A stretch of 64,000 nucleotides of DNA from Silvimonas terrae. GTDB taxonomy: Bacteria > Pseudomonadota > Gammaproteobacteria > Burkholderiales > Chitinibacteraceae. Both the position numbers and the translations under genes were made by a program. The notes below the pieces were generated by a model. It saw only the letters and a list, made by a program, of their open reading frames with translations. It was not told the origin of the DNA and ran no database searches. This document shows positions 19,217 through 28,030 of the stretch, one piece after another. Within the stretch, counting starts at the first letter, position 1; every line of letters starts with the position of its first letter. The stretch lies in contig NZ_JACHHN010000010.1 of assembly GCF_014202765.1 (NCBI RefSeq), positions 124,001 through 188,000 on the forward strand, given 5' to 3'.

Positions 19217-20325
19217 TATCTGACAACGCGGACGCAGCCTTATGGCTGCGGTTCGCGCTTGTGCCCGGCATCGGGCCGCGCCGCCAGTCTGGTCTGCTGC
19301 AAGCGTTCAAAACGCCGCAGGCCGCACTGGCGGCTTCGTTTTATGACGTATGCAACGTACTCGGTGGTACCACCCACGCACGGGTCTGGTGTGATGCCGC
19401 CCATGCGCCGATGTCGGATGCGGTGTTGCAAACGCTGGAGTGGCTGAGCGCGCCCGACCATCACCTGTTGACGCTGGCCGACGCGGTATATCCACCCCGG
19501 TTGCTGGATTTGCCTGACCCGCCCTCGGTCTTGTTCTGCATGGGCGATACCCGTCTGTTGTCGCGGATTTCCCTGGCGGTCGTGGGCAGCCGCAATGCCA
19601 CGCCGCAAGGTATTGAACATGCGGAGCGCTTCTCTGCTGCCGTGAGTGCGGCGGGTGTCGGTATTGTCAGTGGGCTGGCTGCGGGGATTGACGCCGCAGC
19701 GCATCGCGGCGGGTTGACCGGCCCGGGCAGCACCATTGCCGTCATCGGCACGGGACCGGAGCGCGTTTATCCGGCATCCAACCGGGCGCTGGCGCACCGC
19801 ATTGCGGCAGAAGGGGTGATTGTTTCTGAATTCGCGGTGGGCTCGGAGCCCAAGGCCGGGCATTTTCCGCGTCGCAACCGCTTGATCGCGGCCTTGGGTA
19901 AAGGGTGCCTGGTGGTGGAAGCCGCAATGCAAAGTGGCTCGCTGATTACCGCTCGTCAGGCCAATGAGTTGGGGCGGGAGGTCTTTGCCATACCGGGATC
20001 AATCCATTCTCCGGTGGCCAAAGGGTGTCATCTGCTGATCAAAGAAGGGGCCCGGCTGACGGAAACGGCCGAGGACATTTTGCAAGAGTTGGGCTGGGGC
20101 ACTGCAACGGCCTGGCCGGCGTTGCCAGAGACGGAGCCGGCGGCCGTCCCCGAAGGGGAAGAGGGTATGGTGCTGACCGCACTGGGATATGACCCGGTGA
20201 CGGTCGACGAACTGGTTGTAAGGTGCGGCTTGACGGCAGACCGACTGTGCGCAATCCTGCTTGCTCTGGAATTGCAGGGGGTGGTTCTGGCGCTGCCAGG
20301 CAACCGTTTTCAGCGGGGTGCATGA
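19213..20325 (+). CDS. dprA: DNA-processing protein DprA
   Basis: DprA loads RecA on single-stranded DNA during natural transformation. The 370-residue protein has an N-terminal helix-hairpin region (ALVPGIGPRRQSGLL), a Rossmann domain with VVGSRNATPQG, SGLAAGIDAAAHRGGL, GTGPERVYPASN and FPRRNRLIAALGKG, and a C-terminal winged-helix domain. The start appears to be the TTG at 19213, overlapping the upstream stop, since no earlier in-frame start exists and the next ATG falls well inside the domain. It suggests the organism may be naturally competent, though no other competence gene is visible. Confidence 0.93.
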   Translation: MISDNADAALWLRFALVPGIGPRRQSGLLQAFKTPQAALAASFYDVCNVLGGTTHARVWCDAAHAPMSDAVLQTLEWLSAPDHHLLTLADAVYPPRLLDLPDPPSVLFCMGDTRLLSRISLAVVGSRNATPQGIEHAERFSAAVSAAGVGIVSGLAAGIDAAAHRGGLTGPGSTIAVIGTGPERVYPASNRALAHRIAAEGVIVSEFAVGSEPKAGHFPRRNRLIAALGKGCLVVEAAMQSGSLITARQANELGREVFAIPGSIHSPVAKGCHLLIKEGARLTETAEDILQELGWGTATAWPALPETEPAAVPEGEEGMVLTALGYDPVTVDELVVRCGLTADRLCAILLALELQGVVLALPGNRFQRGA

Positions 20326-20423
20326 GCGGCCAGAAAAAAGGGGGTGGCTTGAATTGCCATTGCGTCGCCTTCAAATTCCAGATACAGATTTAAAAAAGAA
20401 ACGCATCAGGGCCCGATTCATAC

Positions 20424-20876
20424 ATGCTGGAAGTACTCGCTTACCTTTTTGAACAGTTCTACCACGCCGAGGGTGAACCCGACGTGTCGCTGCTGGCTTC
20501 GCGCCTTGCCAGTGCCGGGTTTGAACAAGACGACATTGCCCAGGCGATGGGTTGGCTGGCAGAACTGAACCGTATCGATACCTCGCGCTATGCCGCGCTG
20601 GGCGATATGGCCGGCCGTCATTTGCATCCGGAAGAACTGGCCAGGTTTGACGAGGAAGCGCTCGATTACTGGATGTATCTCACCAGTGCCCGGGTGCTGG
20701 GTCCGGCAGAGCGCGAAATGGCGCTGGACCTGGTCATGCATGCCGCACCCGGCGAGATTTCGCAGGAGCGGCTACAGTTGATCGTGCTGATGGTGGTTTG
20801 GCGAAAGCGCGATGAACTGTCTAATCTCTTGATCGAAGAGATCCTGTTCGGCCGCGAAGGCCTGACCCAGCACTGA
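20424..20876 (+). CDS. smg: Smg family protein (DUF494)
   Basis: A 150-residue all-helical acidic protein starting MLEVLAYLFEQFYHAE, the diagnostic N-terminus of Smg, found between dprA and topA in many gamma- and betaproteobacteria. The molecular role is unknown; context only suggests a link to DNA processing. No membrane segment or catalytic motif is visible. The 98-base gap after dprA and 67-base gap before topA contain no terminator, so the four genes may be co-transcribed. Confidence 0.93.
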   Translation: MLEVLAYLFEQFYHAEGEPDVSLLASRLASAGFEQDDIAQAMGWLAELNRIDTSRYAALGDMAGRHLHPEELARFDEEALDYWMYLTSARVLGPAEREMALDLVMHAAPGEISQERLQLIVLMVVWRKRDELSNLLIEEILFGREGLTQH

Positions 20877-20943
20877 GCGTGTACGACGCACTGGCCAACC
20901 GGCCTTTATCCATCTCTAAGAAACGTGAACGTTACGGCATACC

Positions 20944-23232
20944 ATGTCCGCAAATTTGCTGATTGTTGAATCGCCGTCAAAAGCGAAAACGCTGAAAAAA
21001 TACCTGGGCCCGGATTTTGAAATCCTGGCTTCCTACGGTCACGTCCGTGGTCTGGTGCGTAAGGATGGCTCGGTCGATACCGAGCACGACTTCAAAATGA
21101 AATACCAGATCATCGACAAGAACAAAAAGCACGTCGATGCCATCTGTTCTGCGGTCAAAGACGCACAGCACGTGTTTCTGGCAACTGACCCGGACCGCGA
21201 AGGCGAGGCCATTTCCTGGCACATCATGGAAATCCTCAAGGACAAGAAGCTGACCGGTAAGGACCGCACCTTCAAACGGGTGGTGTTCCACGAAATTACC
21301 GAAGCCGCCGTCAAGAACGCCGTGGCGAACCCGCGTGACATCGACGGCGATATGGTTGATGCGCAGCAGGCCCGTAGCGCACTCGATTACCTGGTGGGTT
21401 TCAACCTGTCACCGCTGCTGTGGCGCAAGGTCCGTTCCGGCTTATCCGCCGGCCGCGTTCAAAGCCCGGCATTGCGCCTGATCTGTGAGCGCGAGATTGA
21501 AATCCGCGCTTTCACGGCCCAGGAGTACTGGACTATCCACCTGGATAGCCACAAGGCACGCACCAAATTCGGCGCTCGCCTGTCTGCCTGGCAAGGCAAG
21601 AAGCTCGACCAGTTTGATATTCCCGACGAGAAGGCCCAGACCGCCATCCTGACCGCCCTGCAGGGCAAGGATGCCAAGGTCGCCAATGTCGAGAAGAAAA
21701 AGAAATCCCGCAGCCCTGCCGCGCCCTTTACGACCTCCACCCTGCAACAGGAAGCCGTGCGTAAACTGGGCATGACCACGGACCGCGCCATGCGCACTGC
21801 CCAGCAGTTGTATGAAGGCGTGGACGTGGGTCAGGGCACGGTCGGTTTGATCACCTATATGCGTACTGACTCGGTCAACCTCGCCAACGAGGCGCTGGAC
21901 GAAATCCGCGAGTACATCGGCAGCAATTTCGACAAGGACTACCTGCCGTCGGCCCCGGTGGTCTACAAGAACAAAGCCAAGAATGCGCAAGAGGCGCACG
22001 AAGCAGTGCGGCCAACCTCCATCCTGCGCACGCCGGATGCGGTCAAGCCCTACCTGTCTGCCGACCAGTTCAAGCTCTACCAGATGATCTGGAAGCGTAC
22101 GCTGGCGTGTCAGATGACCCCGGCCCGGTTTGATACCGTCGGTGTGGACATTGAAGTGGGTGCTGAGGCTGTGTTCCGTGCCTCTGGTCAAACGCTGGTA
22201 TTCCCCGGCTTTATCGCCGTGTACCAGGAAGACCAGGACGACGTGGAAGAGGGCGACGAAGACGAAGCCCGTCTGCCGGTACTGGAAGCCGGTGAAGTGT
22301 TGCCGATCGACAAGCTCTTTGGCGAACAGCATTTTACCCAGCCGCCACCGCGTTATTCGGAAGCCAGTCTGGTGAAATCGCTGGAAGAGTTCGGCATTGG
22401 CCGTCCCTCTACCTACGCCTCCATCATCAAGACGCTGAAAGACCGTGAATACGTTGACCTGGATAAAAAGCGCTTTATCCCGACCGATACCGGCGAAGTG
22501 GTGAACAAGTTTCTGACTGATCATTTCACGCAGTACGTGGATTACAACTTCACGGCGCGCATGGAAGACCAGCTGGACGACATTTCTACCGGCAAGCGCG
22601 AATGGGTGCCGGTACTGGATGAGTTCTGGAAGCGTTTCCATGAACAAGTTGTGGAAAAGCAATCGCTTTCCCGCAAGGAAGTCACGCAGGAAGAACTGGA
22701 CGAGCTGTGTCCAAAATGTGGCAACAAGCTCGCCATTCGTCTGGGCAAGCGGGGTCGTTTCATTGGTTGCACCACCTATCCGGAGTGCGATTACACCCGC
22801 AATCTGAACGAAGACGCGGACACCGCCCCGACCGAACCGGAAGTGGTGGAAGGCCGGGTTTGTCCGGAAGATGGCGGCCAGTTGCTGATCAAGACCGGCC
22901 GTTACGGCAAGTTCATTGGCTGCGCCAACTACCCCAAGTGCAAGCACATTGAGCCGCTGGAAAAACCCAAGGACACCGGCGTGGAATGCCCGCTGTGCCA
23001 CAAGGGAACGCTGACCGAGAAGAAGAGCCGCTACGGCAAGCTGTTCTACTCATGCTCAACCTACCCCAAGTGTACTTACGCGACATGGAACCCGCCCATT
23101 GCGGAGCCATGCCCCAAGTGCAACTGGCCGGTACTGACGCTGAAAACGACCAAACGCCGTGGCGTAGAGAAGGTGTGTCCGCAGAAAGAATGCGGCTATG
23201 CCGAGCAGGTTTCTCCGCCAGACGCGAATTGA
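20944..23232 (+). CDS. topA: DNA topoisomerase I
   Basis: Type IA topoisomerase relaxing negative supercoils. The 762-residue enzyme has the Toprim start MSANLLIVESPSKAKTL, the acidic TDPDREGEAISWH motif and the nucleophile Tyr305 in GLITYMRTDS. The C-terminus has four zinc-ribbon-like repeats (starting CPKCGNKL, CPEDGGQL, CPLCHKGT, CPKCNWPV); the second has lost one Cys (CPEDG), so it may not bind zinc. It is shorter than E. coli TopA (865) mainly at the C-terminal end. A terminator follows at 23281. Confidence 0.97.
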   Translation: MSANLLIVESPSKAKTLKKYLGPDFEILASYGHVRGLVRKDGSVDTEHDFKMKYQIIDKNKKHVDAICSAVKDAQHVFLATDPDREGEAISWHIMEILKDKKLTGKDRTFKRVVFHEITEAAVKNAVANPRDIDGDMVDAQQARSALDYLVGFNLSPLLWRKVRSGLSAGRVQSPALRLICEREIEIRAFTAQEYWTIHLDSHKARTKFGARLSAWQGKKLDQFDIPDEKAQTAILTALQGKDAKVANVEKKKKSRSPAAPFTTSTLQQEAVRKLGMTTDRAMRTAQQLYEGVDVGQGTVGLITYMRTDSVNLANEALDEIREYIGSNFDKDYLPSAPVVYKNKAKNAQEAHEAVRPTSILRTPDAVKPYLSADQFKLYQMIWKRTLACQMTPARFDTVGVDIEVGAEAVFRASGQTLVFPGFIAVYQEDQDDVEEGDEDEARLPVLEAGEVLPIDKLFGEQHFTQPPPRYSEASLVKSLEEFGIGRPSTYASIIKTLKDREYVDLDKKRFIPTDTGEVVNKFLTDHFTQYVDYNFTARMEDQLDDISTGKREWVPVLDEFWKRFHEQVVEKQSLSRKEVTQEELDELCPKCGNKLAIRLGKRGRFIGCTTYPECDYTRNLNEDADTAPTEPEVVEGRVCPEDGGQLLIKTGRYGKFIGCANYPKCKHIEPLEKPKDTGVECPLCHKGTLTEKKSRYGKLFYSCSTYPKCTYATWNPPIAEPCPKCNWPVLTLKTTKRRGVEKVCPQKECGYAEQVSPPDAN

Positions 23233-23280
23233 CGTCAGGACGGAAGCACGCCAGACTCTGGGTTAATCGTGATACTTACA

Positions 23281-23320
23281 AGAACCGGCCCTCGCGACAC
23301 GCGGCGGCCGGTTTTCTCTT
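23281..23320 (+). terminator. Terminator after topA
   Basis: AACCGGCC (23283-23290) pairs with GGCCGGTT (23305-23312), followed by TTCTCTT. It separates topA from the GGDEF/EAL gene. Confidence 0.75.
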
Positions 23321-23383
23321 GATACCCGTAAGAACCTGTTAAGAGTCTGCAGCGACAATCCGCCACGACAACAAACAGGTTGA

Positions 23384-26017
23384 ATGAGTCTTTTGATGGT
23401 AAACCCGGAACGGCCCGAACCCGTGCTGGACGCCGCCTTGCGCGGCGATGCAGCACTGCAGCAGGCCTACTTTGACGCGCTGGAACATGTGTTGCCGCAA
23501 TGGCTGGCACAACATGACCAGGACGGTCTGACTGCGGCACTGGCGACCGTGGGCAAAACAGCCCGCGCGCGCCTTGCCAGCCTGTACCTGAATCCGCATG
23601 GCGAGCACGATCATGCCCGGCTGGTCGCAGTCTGGCGTGACGACGAGTGCCGGATCTCCGCCGTCACCCCGGATTACCTGCGTGTCATTGAATACCCCGC
23701 GTTTGCCTTCCTGACCAACACCCTCAACGCAGGCAAATTGCTCAACACCGCGCTGCCCGAGCTACCGCTGGCCGAGCAGATGTGGCTGGCCCAACTGGGC
23801 GCACGGCGTTTGCTGGCGCTGCCTTTGCTGGATCGGGGCGTGTTGTTTGGCTTTGTCTGTTTGCTGGACGAAGAAGAAACCCCACATCGGGGAACCACCG
23901 AACTGCGTCTGTTGGGCCTTTTGGCCGCACAAATTGCCGAAACGCTGGTGCGCCGCAAGCTGGAAGAACACCTCGCCACGACGCAGACCCGCTTGCAATC
24001 GCTGGTTGGTGCAACCGGCGATATGGTGTTTGAAGTCGGCGCGAACGGCGTGATTGGCGAAGCCTGGTCGGGCCATCCGGCGCTGGCCGATGCCCGCGTG
24101 ATCACCGGGCGCGCGCTGGCCGACGGCCTGCCGGCAAGCCTGGCGGCGCAGATTGGCAAGGCCTTGCCAGTGGCCAATGTGATGCGTCGCGGGCAGTCAT
24201 TCAACTGGTCCACCCGCCACAACGGGGTGCAAGTCTGGTTCCGTGTCCGCGTGCAGCCCGTGGCAGGTGGTGTGGGTGATGCCGTGGTGCAAATCCATGA
24301 CATGACCGCGCACATGCAGGATCACGCCCGCCGGCAGACCTTGCTGGACACCTTCAAACTGCTGGAAGAGGCCGTACTGGACCTCTCGCCCGCACATGAG
24401 CTGATTGAATCCAGCGAAGCCTGGGCCAGTTTGCGTGGCCTGGAGCAGCGTGATGCCCAGCGTGATCTGGGCAAGAGCTTGCTGACCTGGATTTTCCCCG
24501 ATGATGTGCCGCAGGTAACGCAAGTGCTGGCACAGCTGGAAAACTGCCATGGCGAGACGCCGCAAGTGCGGTTCCGCCTGATGCAGCAAGGGGGAGAATT
24601 CTTGTGGGTGGAGGCGCGCCTGTTGCCGCGCTTTGACGAAGAGTGTCACCTTGCCGGTATCCGCGCCGTGGTGCGCGATGTCACCGTGGCGCACGTCAGT
24701 GAGCAGCACATTACCCAGTTGGCGCTGTACGACGGCCTGACCAAGCTGCCCAACCGGTTGATGCTGGATGACCAGCTGGCGACGGCCATTGAGCGGGCCC
24801 GCCGCAATAACACCAAGGTCGCGCTGGGTTTCCTCGACCTGGACCAATTCAAACAGATCAACGACGCCTTTGGTCACCGCACTGGTGACCAGTTGCTGGT
24901 GGGTCTGGCGCAGCAGCTCAAGAGCGTGCTGGGTGAACATGACATTCTGGCGCGCTGGGGTGGTGACGAGTTTGTGGTGCTGATGCCCGACGTTACCGAC
25001 ACCAATGCGCTGAAAGAGCGCGCCGAACGCCTGCGTAGCATTACCCGCCAGGGCCTGGCGCTGGATGGGCTGGATGCACGCCCGACCGTCAGCGCCGGCT
25101 TTGCGGTGTTCCCGGATAACGCCAGTTGTGGCGAAGACCTGCTATCCGCCGCCGATCACACCATGCACCACGCCAAACACGTGGGCCGTAATACGGTGTG
25201 CTTCTACGGCGACCTGTTGCACATGAAGTCGCTGGGTCGTGAGCACGTGGCCATTCAGGCGCGGTTGGCCGATGCCATTCGGCAGAACCGGCTGCAGGTG
25301 TTCTACCAACCCATCGTCCGCTCGCGCGACGGTGAGGTGTTTGCAGTGGAAGCCCTGGCCCGCTGGCAGGATGAGAAGAACGGCTGGATCAGCCCGGAAC
25401 TCTTTATCCCGATGGCGGAAAAGGTGGGTTTGATTCAGGAGTTGTCAGACGTCGTCGCCCGCCAGGCCTTTGCCAAATTGCGCGAATGGCGTGATGCTGG
25501 CCTGACCCAGCGGCTGATGCTTAATATCTCCCGCAGCCAATTGTTTGCGCCGGAGTTCGTTTCCGGCATGCTGGACTTGCTGCTGCAGTTCCGCCTGCGT
25601 CCGCAAGACGTGATCCTGGAGATCACCGAGTCTGTGGCGCTGACCGATTACTCACGACAGCTCAAGCACTTGCGGCAACTGGCCGCAGCGGGCTTCCAGC
25701 TGGCGATTGATGACTTTGGTACCGGCTACTCCTCGCTCTCCCAATTGCACGAAATGCCGGCGGCCCTCATCAAGGTCGATGTCTCGTTTGCTCAGCGTTT
25801 GCACACCGAAGAGGGTCGGCGCGTCATGCAGGCCATTGTGCAACTGGCCCAAGGGCTGCAATTGCAGACCATCATCGAGGGCGTAGAGTCGGTGGAGACC
25901 GCCCGCTTCCTGCAAGGTATGGGCGTGGATTACCTGCAGGGCTTTCACTTCAGCGAGCCCGTGCCCAGCGGCGTCGCTGAATTGTGGATGCGCCTCGGAC
26001 TAGCCAACAAGGCCTGA
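23384..26017 (+). CDS. GAF/PAS-GGDEF-EAL c-di-GMP protein
   Basis: A large cytoplasmic c-di-GMP enzyme of 877 residues. Order: N-terminal GAF-like region (about 60-190), one or two PAS-like regions (about 200-430, ending RAVVRDVTVAHVSE), GGDEF domain with LDLDQFKQINDAFGH and RWGGDEF near residue 525, and EAL domain with VEALARW near 655, IDDFGTGYSS, IIEGVES and YLQGFHFSEP. Both catalytic signatures look intact, so it may be bifunctional or a GTP-activated phosphodiesterase; sequence alone cannot decide. No membrane segment is seen. Its last 18 bases overlap the convergent anti-sigma gene. Confidence 0.92.
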   Translation: MSLLMVNPERPEPVLDAALRGDAALQQAYFDALEHVLPQWLAQHDQDGLTAALATVGKTARARLASLYLNPHGEHDHARLVAVWRDDECRISAVTPDYLRVIEYPAFAFLTNTLNAGKLLNTALPELPLAEQMWLAQLGARRLLALPLLDRGVLFGFVCLLDEEETPHRGTTELRLLGLLAAQIAETLVRRKLEEHLATTQTRLQSLVGATGDMVFEVGANGVIGEAWSGHPALADARVITGRALADGLPASLAAQIGKALPVANVMRRGQSFNWSTRHNGVQVWFRVRVQPVAGGVGDAVVQIHDMTAHMQDHARRQTLLDTFKLLEEAVLDLSPAHELIESSEAWASLRGLEQRDAQRDLGKSLLTWIFPDDVPQVTQVLAQLENCHGETPQVRFRLMQQGGEFLWVEARLLPRFDEECHLAGIRAVVRDVTVAHVSEQHITQLALYDGLTKLPNRLMLDDQLATAIERARRNNTKVALGFLDLDQFKQINDAFGHRTGDQLLVGLAQQLKSVLGEHDILARWGGDEFVVLMPDVTDTNALKERAERLRSITRQGLALDGLDARPTVSAGFAVFPDNASCGEDLLSAADHTMHHAKHVGRNTVCFYGDLLHMKSLGREHVAIQARLADAIRQNRLQVFYQPIVRSRDGEVFAVEALARWQDEKNGWISPELFIPMAEKVGLIQELSDVVARQAFAKLREWRDAGLTQRLMLNISRSQLFAPEFVSGMLDLLLQFRLRPQDVILEITESVALTDYSRQLKHLRQLAAAGFQLAIDDFGTGYSSLSQLHEMPAALIKVDVSFAQRLHTEEGRRVMQAIVQLAQGLQLQTIIEGVESVETARFLQGMGVDYLQGFHFSEPVPSGVAELWMRLGLANKA

Positions 26018-26833
26018 CGGGCGCCGGACCTGGCTGTAGAGCGGCGGCACCTTGCCGTTGCGGATGCGCTCTGACAACGCTTGCAGCACGGTGGGCGGGG
26101 CGCGCCCGACCAGCACATAGCTGACGTTGTTGCTGCGCCAGGTCAGCAGGGTCTGGTTCTCATCCATTTTTTCCTGCACGTCCTTGTCCGGGCGATTGTC
26201 CGGCGCGGCACACAGTGCGATCGGGTCGCCAATCACGGGCAGATACACCATCTGGACCACCGGCTTGTCGTTATAGCGCAGCCGCTGTACCCGCTTGAAC
26301 TCAAAATGCATGTCCTTGAGGTCTGGCACGTTGATCGCCAGGTGATCGTGGGTTTTGACGTCTTCCAGGGTGCGCGCGGAGAGTGCGGCATCGTCGCGCA
26401 CATCCACCAGCGTATCGCGCACATACATTTCCTGGTATTGCGCCACGGCGTTGACCCAGGGGGCGTCGGGTTCGGCGGCGCTTTGCCAATAGCGCACGCC
26501 CGCCAGCGCGCACACCGCGCCGGTAAAGAACGCTGCCGCCAGGCGTGCTGTCTGCCAGCGCGCGGGCTGGCGGCCAGTCAACGGGGGCATTGGCGCCGCG
26601 CGATCACGGCTGGCCTGCACCAGGACACCAATGCTGGTACTCAGACTGGCCGGCATGGTCGGCAGTGTCTCGGCGGCAAAGGCATCCGCATACGGTAAGC
26701 GGGAGGCCGCCAGCGCATTGGCGGTGCTTTGCGCCTCGGGCGATTCAGCCACAAGGCGCGCGACGGCTTCTGCGTCCTGGCCCGATAGCTCGCCATCCAC
26801 CCAGGCCATCAACAACGTCTCGTTCAATTTCAT
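26000..26833 (-). CDS. Anti-sigma factor of the adjacent ECF sigma
   Basis: A 277-residue single-pass membrane protein. The N-terminus (NETLLMAWVDGELSGQDAEAVARLVA) resembles the sigma-binding helices of anti-sigma factors but lacks the HxxxCxxC zinc motif. One transmembrane segment lies near residues 97-115 (LAAAFFTGAVCALAGVRYW), placing the C-terminal 160 residues in the periplasm as the likely sensor. Its ATG overlaps the sigma stop (ATGA), the classic coupled pair. The 3' end overlaps the convergent GGDEF/EAL gene by 18 bases. Confidence 0.85.
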   Translation of the reverse strand: MKLNETLLMAWVDGELSGQDAEAVARLVAESPEAQSTANALAASRLPYADAFAAETLPTMPASLSTSIGVLVQASRDRAAPMPPLTGRQPARWQTARLAAAFFTGAVCALAGVRYWQSAAEPDAPWVNAVAQYQEMYVRDTLVDVRDDAALSARTLEDVKTHDHLAINVPDLKDMHFEFKRVQRLRYNDKPVVQMVYLPVIGDPIALCAAPDNRPDKDVQEKMDENQTLLTWRSNNVSYVLVGRAPPTVLQALSERIRNGKVPPLYSQVRRPSGLVG

Positions 26834-27363
26834 GGCTTTACTCCCTTGGGCAAGCGCTGTGGCCGGCTGATGGCGAAGAGTTCGCCCAGCGTGATCCGCG
26901 CGCGGGCCAGCCGGCTCATTACGGTACCAATTGGAATATCCAGCGCGACCGCCGCTTCGCGGTAGCTCAGCCCCTCTACGCCCACCAGTAACATCACCAC
27001 GCGTTGCGGATCAGGCAGCGCGCCCACTGCGGCAATAATTTGCTGATGCAGCAAATCGTTTTCCGGATCGCCAGCGCGTGGGTCGGGCAGGTTTTCCAGC
27101 ATATCGTCCTGCCAATCTGCGGCGTTTACGGCCCGCACCTTGCGAGCGCGGATCTCGCTGATCCAGATCGAATACATAATGGAAAACAGCCAGGACAGCG
27201 CAGACGTCCCCTCCTGCAACTGGTGGGGGCGCTCCAGCGCCCGCACGCAGGCACGCTGAACCAGATCTTCGGCATCGTGCCGGTTGGCCGTCAGACGCAA
27301 GGCAAAGCGCCACAGACGCGGCAACAGTGATGGAATCAGCCGGGATAATTCTTCGTCGAGCAT
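26830..27363 (-). CDS. ECF-family RNA polymerase sigma factor
   Basis: A 177-residue group IV sigma factor: region 2 (PRLWRFALRLTANRHDAEDLVQRACVRALE, then ALSWLFSIMYSIWISEIRARK) and region 4 (LPDPQRVVMLLVGVEGLSYREAAVALDIPIGTVMSRLARARITL). It should direct RNA polymerase to stress promoters and be held by the downstream anti-sigma. An ECF-like promoter (GGAAT, 16 bases, CGTT) lies 43 bases upstream of its start, implying autoregulation, and a matching promoter reads the opposite way into the TPR gene. Confidence 0.94.
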   Translation of the reverse strand: MLDEELSRLIPSLLPRLWRFALRLTANRHDAEDLVQRACVRALERPHQLQEGTSALSWLFSIMYSIWISEIRARKVRAVNAADWQDDMLENLPDPRAGDPENDLLHQQIIAAVGALPDPQRVVMLLVGVEGLSYREAAVALDIPIGTVMSRLARARITLGELFAISRPQRLPKGVKP

Positions 27364-27405
27364 CGACGTGTCCTGTAGGGCTCGGTTACCAGGAATGTAC
27401 TGGAT

Positions 27406-27430
27406 AACGGATGGCGTCCCGGATTATTCC
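27406..27430 (-). promoter_or_regulatory. ECF-type promoter for the sigma/anti-sigma operon
   Basis: On the minus strand GGAAT (27430-27426; GGAATAA when extended) is followed after 16 bases by CGTT (27409-27406). Predicted transcription would start near 27398, about 35 bases before the sigma ATG. Assignment rests on its match to the divergent copy at 27454-27479 and on the general ECF pattern (GGAA...CGT). Confidence 0.65.
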
Positions 27431-27453
27431 AGTGGGATAGAAAAAAATGTTGC

Positions 27454-27479
27454 GGAATAAATGCAGTCCCTGAGGCGTT
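27454..27479 (+). promoter_or_regulatory. ECF-type promoter for the TPR gene
   Basis: GGAATAA at 27454-27460 and CGTT at 27476-27479, 17 bases between GGAAT and CGTT. It points towards the TPR gene with a predicted leader of about 35 bases. It overlaps the first bases of a longer open frame starting at 27461, which supports the later start at 27521. Confidence 0.65.
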
Positions 27480-27520
27480 TGGCCAAAGAGCGGCACAGCC
27501 TGCCGCGCAAGGAGACGGCA

Positions 27521-27997
27521 ATGAAACACGGCTTTATCGCGGCGGCGTTGATGGCGTTGGCCCTGGGTACCAGCGCAGGGGTTTGGGCCTCAGGCGGAGG
27601 CGGGGGCGGCGGTGGTGGGCAATCCAGCCCGCCCTCGGTCATGGCGGCGCATATCAAGGCCAAACTGGATGCGCGAGACTGGCAAGGGGCCCTTTCTTTG
27701 CTGGATGAGGCCCGTCAGCAACAACCACGCAATGCAGACTGGTGGAACTACACCGGCTACGCCCAGCGCAATCTGGGCCATCTGCCGGAGTCTTTTGCGG
27801 CCTATGAAGAGGCGCTGCGCCTTAACCCCAAACATCTGGGCGCACATGAATATCTGGGCGAGGCCTATCTGCAAGACAATCAGCCTGACAAAGCGCGGGA
27901 ACAACTCAAGCAGTTGCAAGCGCTATGCGGGCATTGCGATGAGTATCAAGACCTGGAAGAGGCCATTTCGGATTACACCGCAAAACACCCCGGCTAA
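27521..27997 (+). CDS. Exported TPR-repeat protein, putative ECF target
   Basis: A 158-residue protein. I choose the ATG at 27521 because AAGGAG precedes it at proper distance and a signal peptide starts there (MKHGFIAAALMALALGTSAGVWA). A run of about nine glycines follows, then about three helical TPR-like repeats (WWNYTGYAQRNLGHLPESFAAYEEALRLNPKHLGAHEYLGEAY), ending with paired Cys (LCGHCDEY). The function is probably a periplasmic scaffold or sensor. It faces the ECF sigma gene and shares its promoter type, so it is likely in the same regulon, perhaps feeding signals to the anti-sigma. Confidence 0.85.
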   Translation: MKHGFIAAALMALALGTSAGVWASGGGGGGGGGQSSPPSVMAAHIKAKLDARDWQGALSLLDEARQQQPRNADWWNYTGYAQRNLGHLPESFAAYEEALRLNPKHLGAHEYLGEAYLQDNQPDKAREQLKQLQALCGHCDEYQDLEEAISDYTAKHPG

Positions 27998-28013
27998 ACA
28001 CGCATAGCCGGGG
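27984..28013 (-). terminator. Terminator of the PEP-CTERM gene overlapping the TPR stop
   Basis: CCCCGGCTA (27988-27996) pairs with TAGCCGGGG (28005-28013). On the minus strand it is followed by TGTTTTG. The stem covers the TAA of the convergent TPR gene. Confidence 0.65.
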
Positions 28014-28030
28014 CACCCGCCGGAGCGGGC

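Noticed and set aside
21442-23001. A 519-residue open frame opposite topA
   Set aside because: It is fully antisense to topA and has no recognisable domain.
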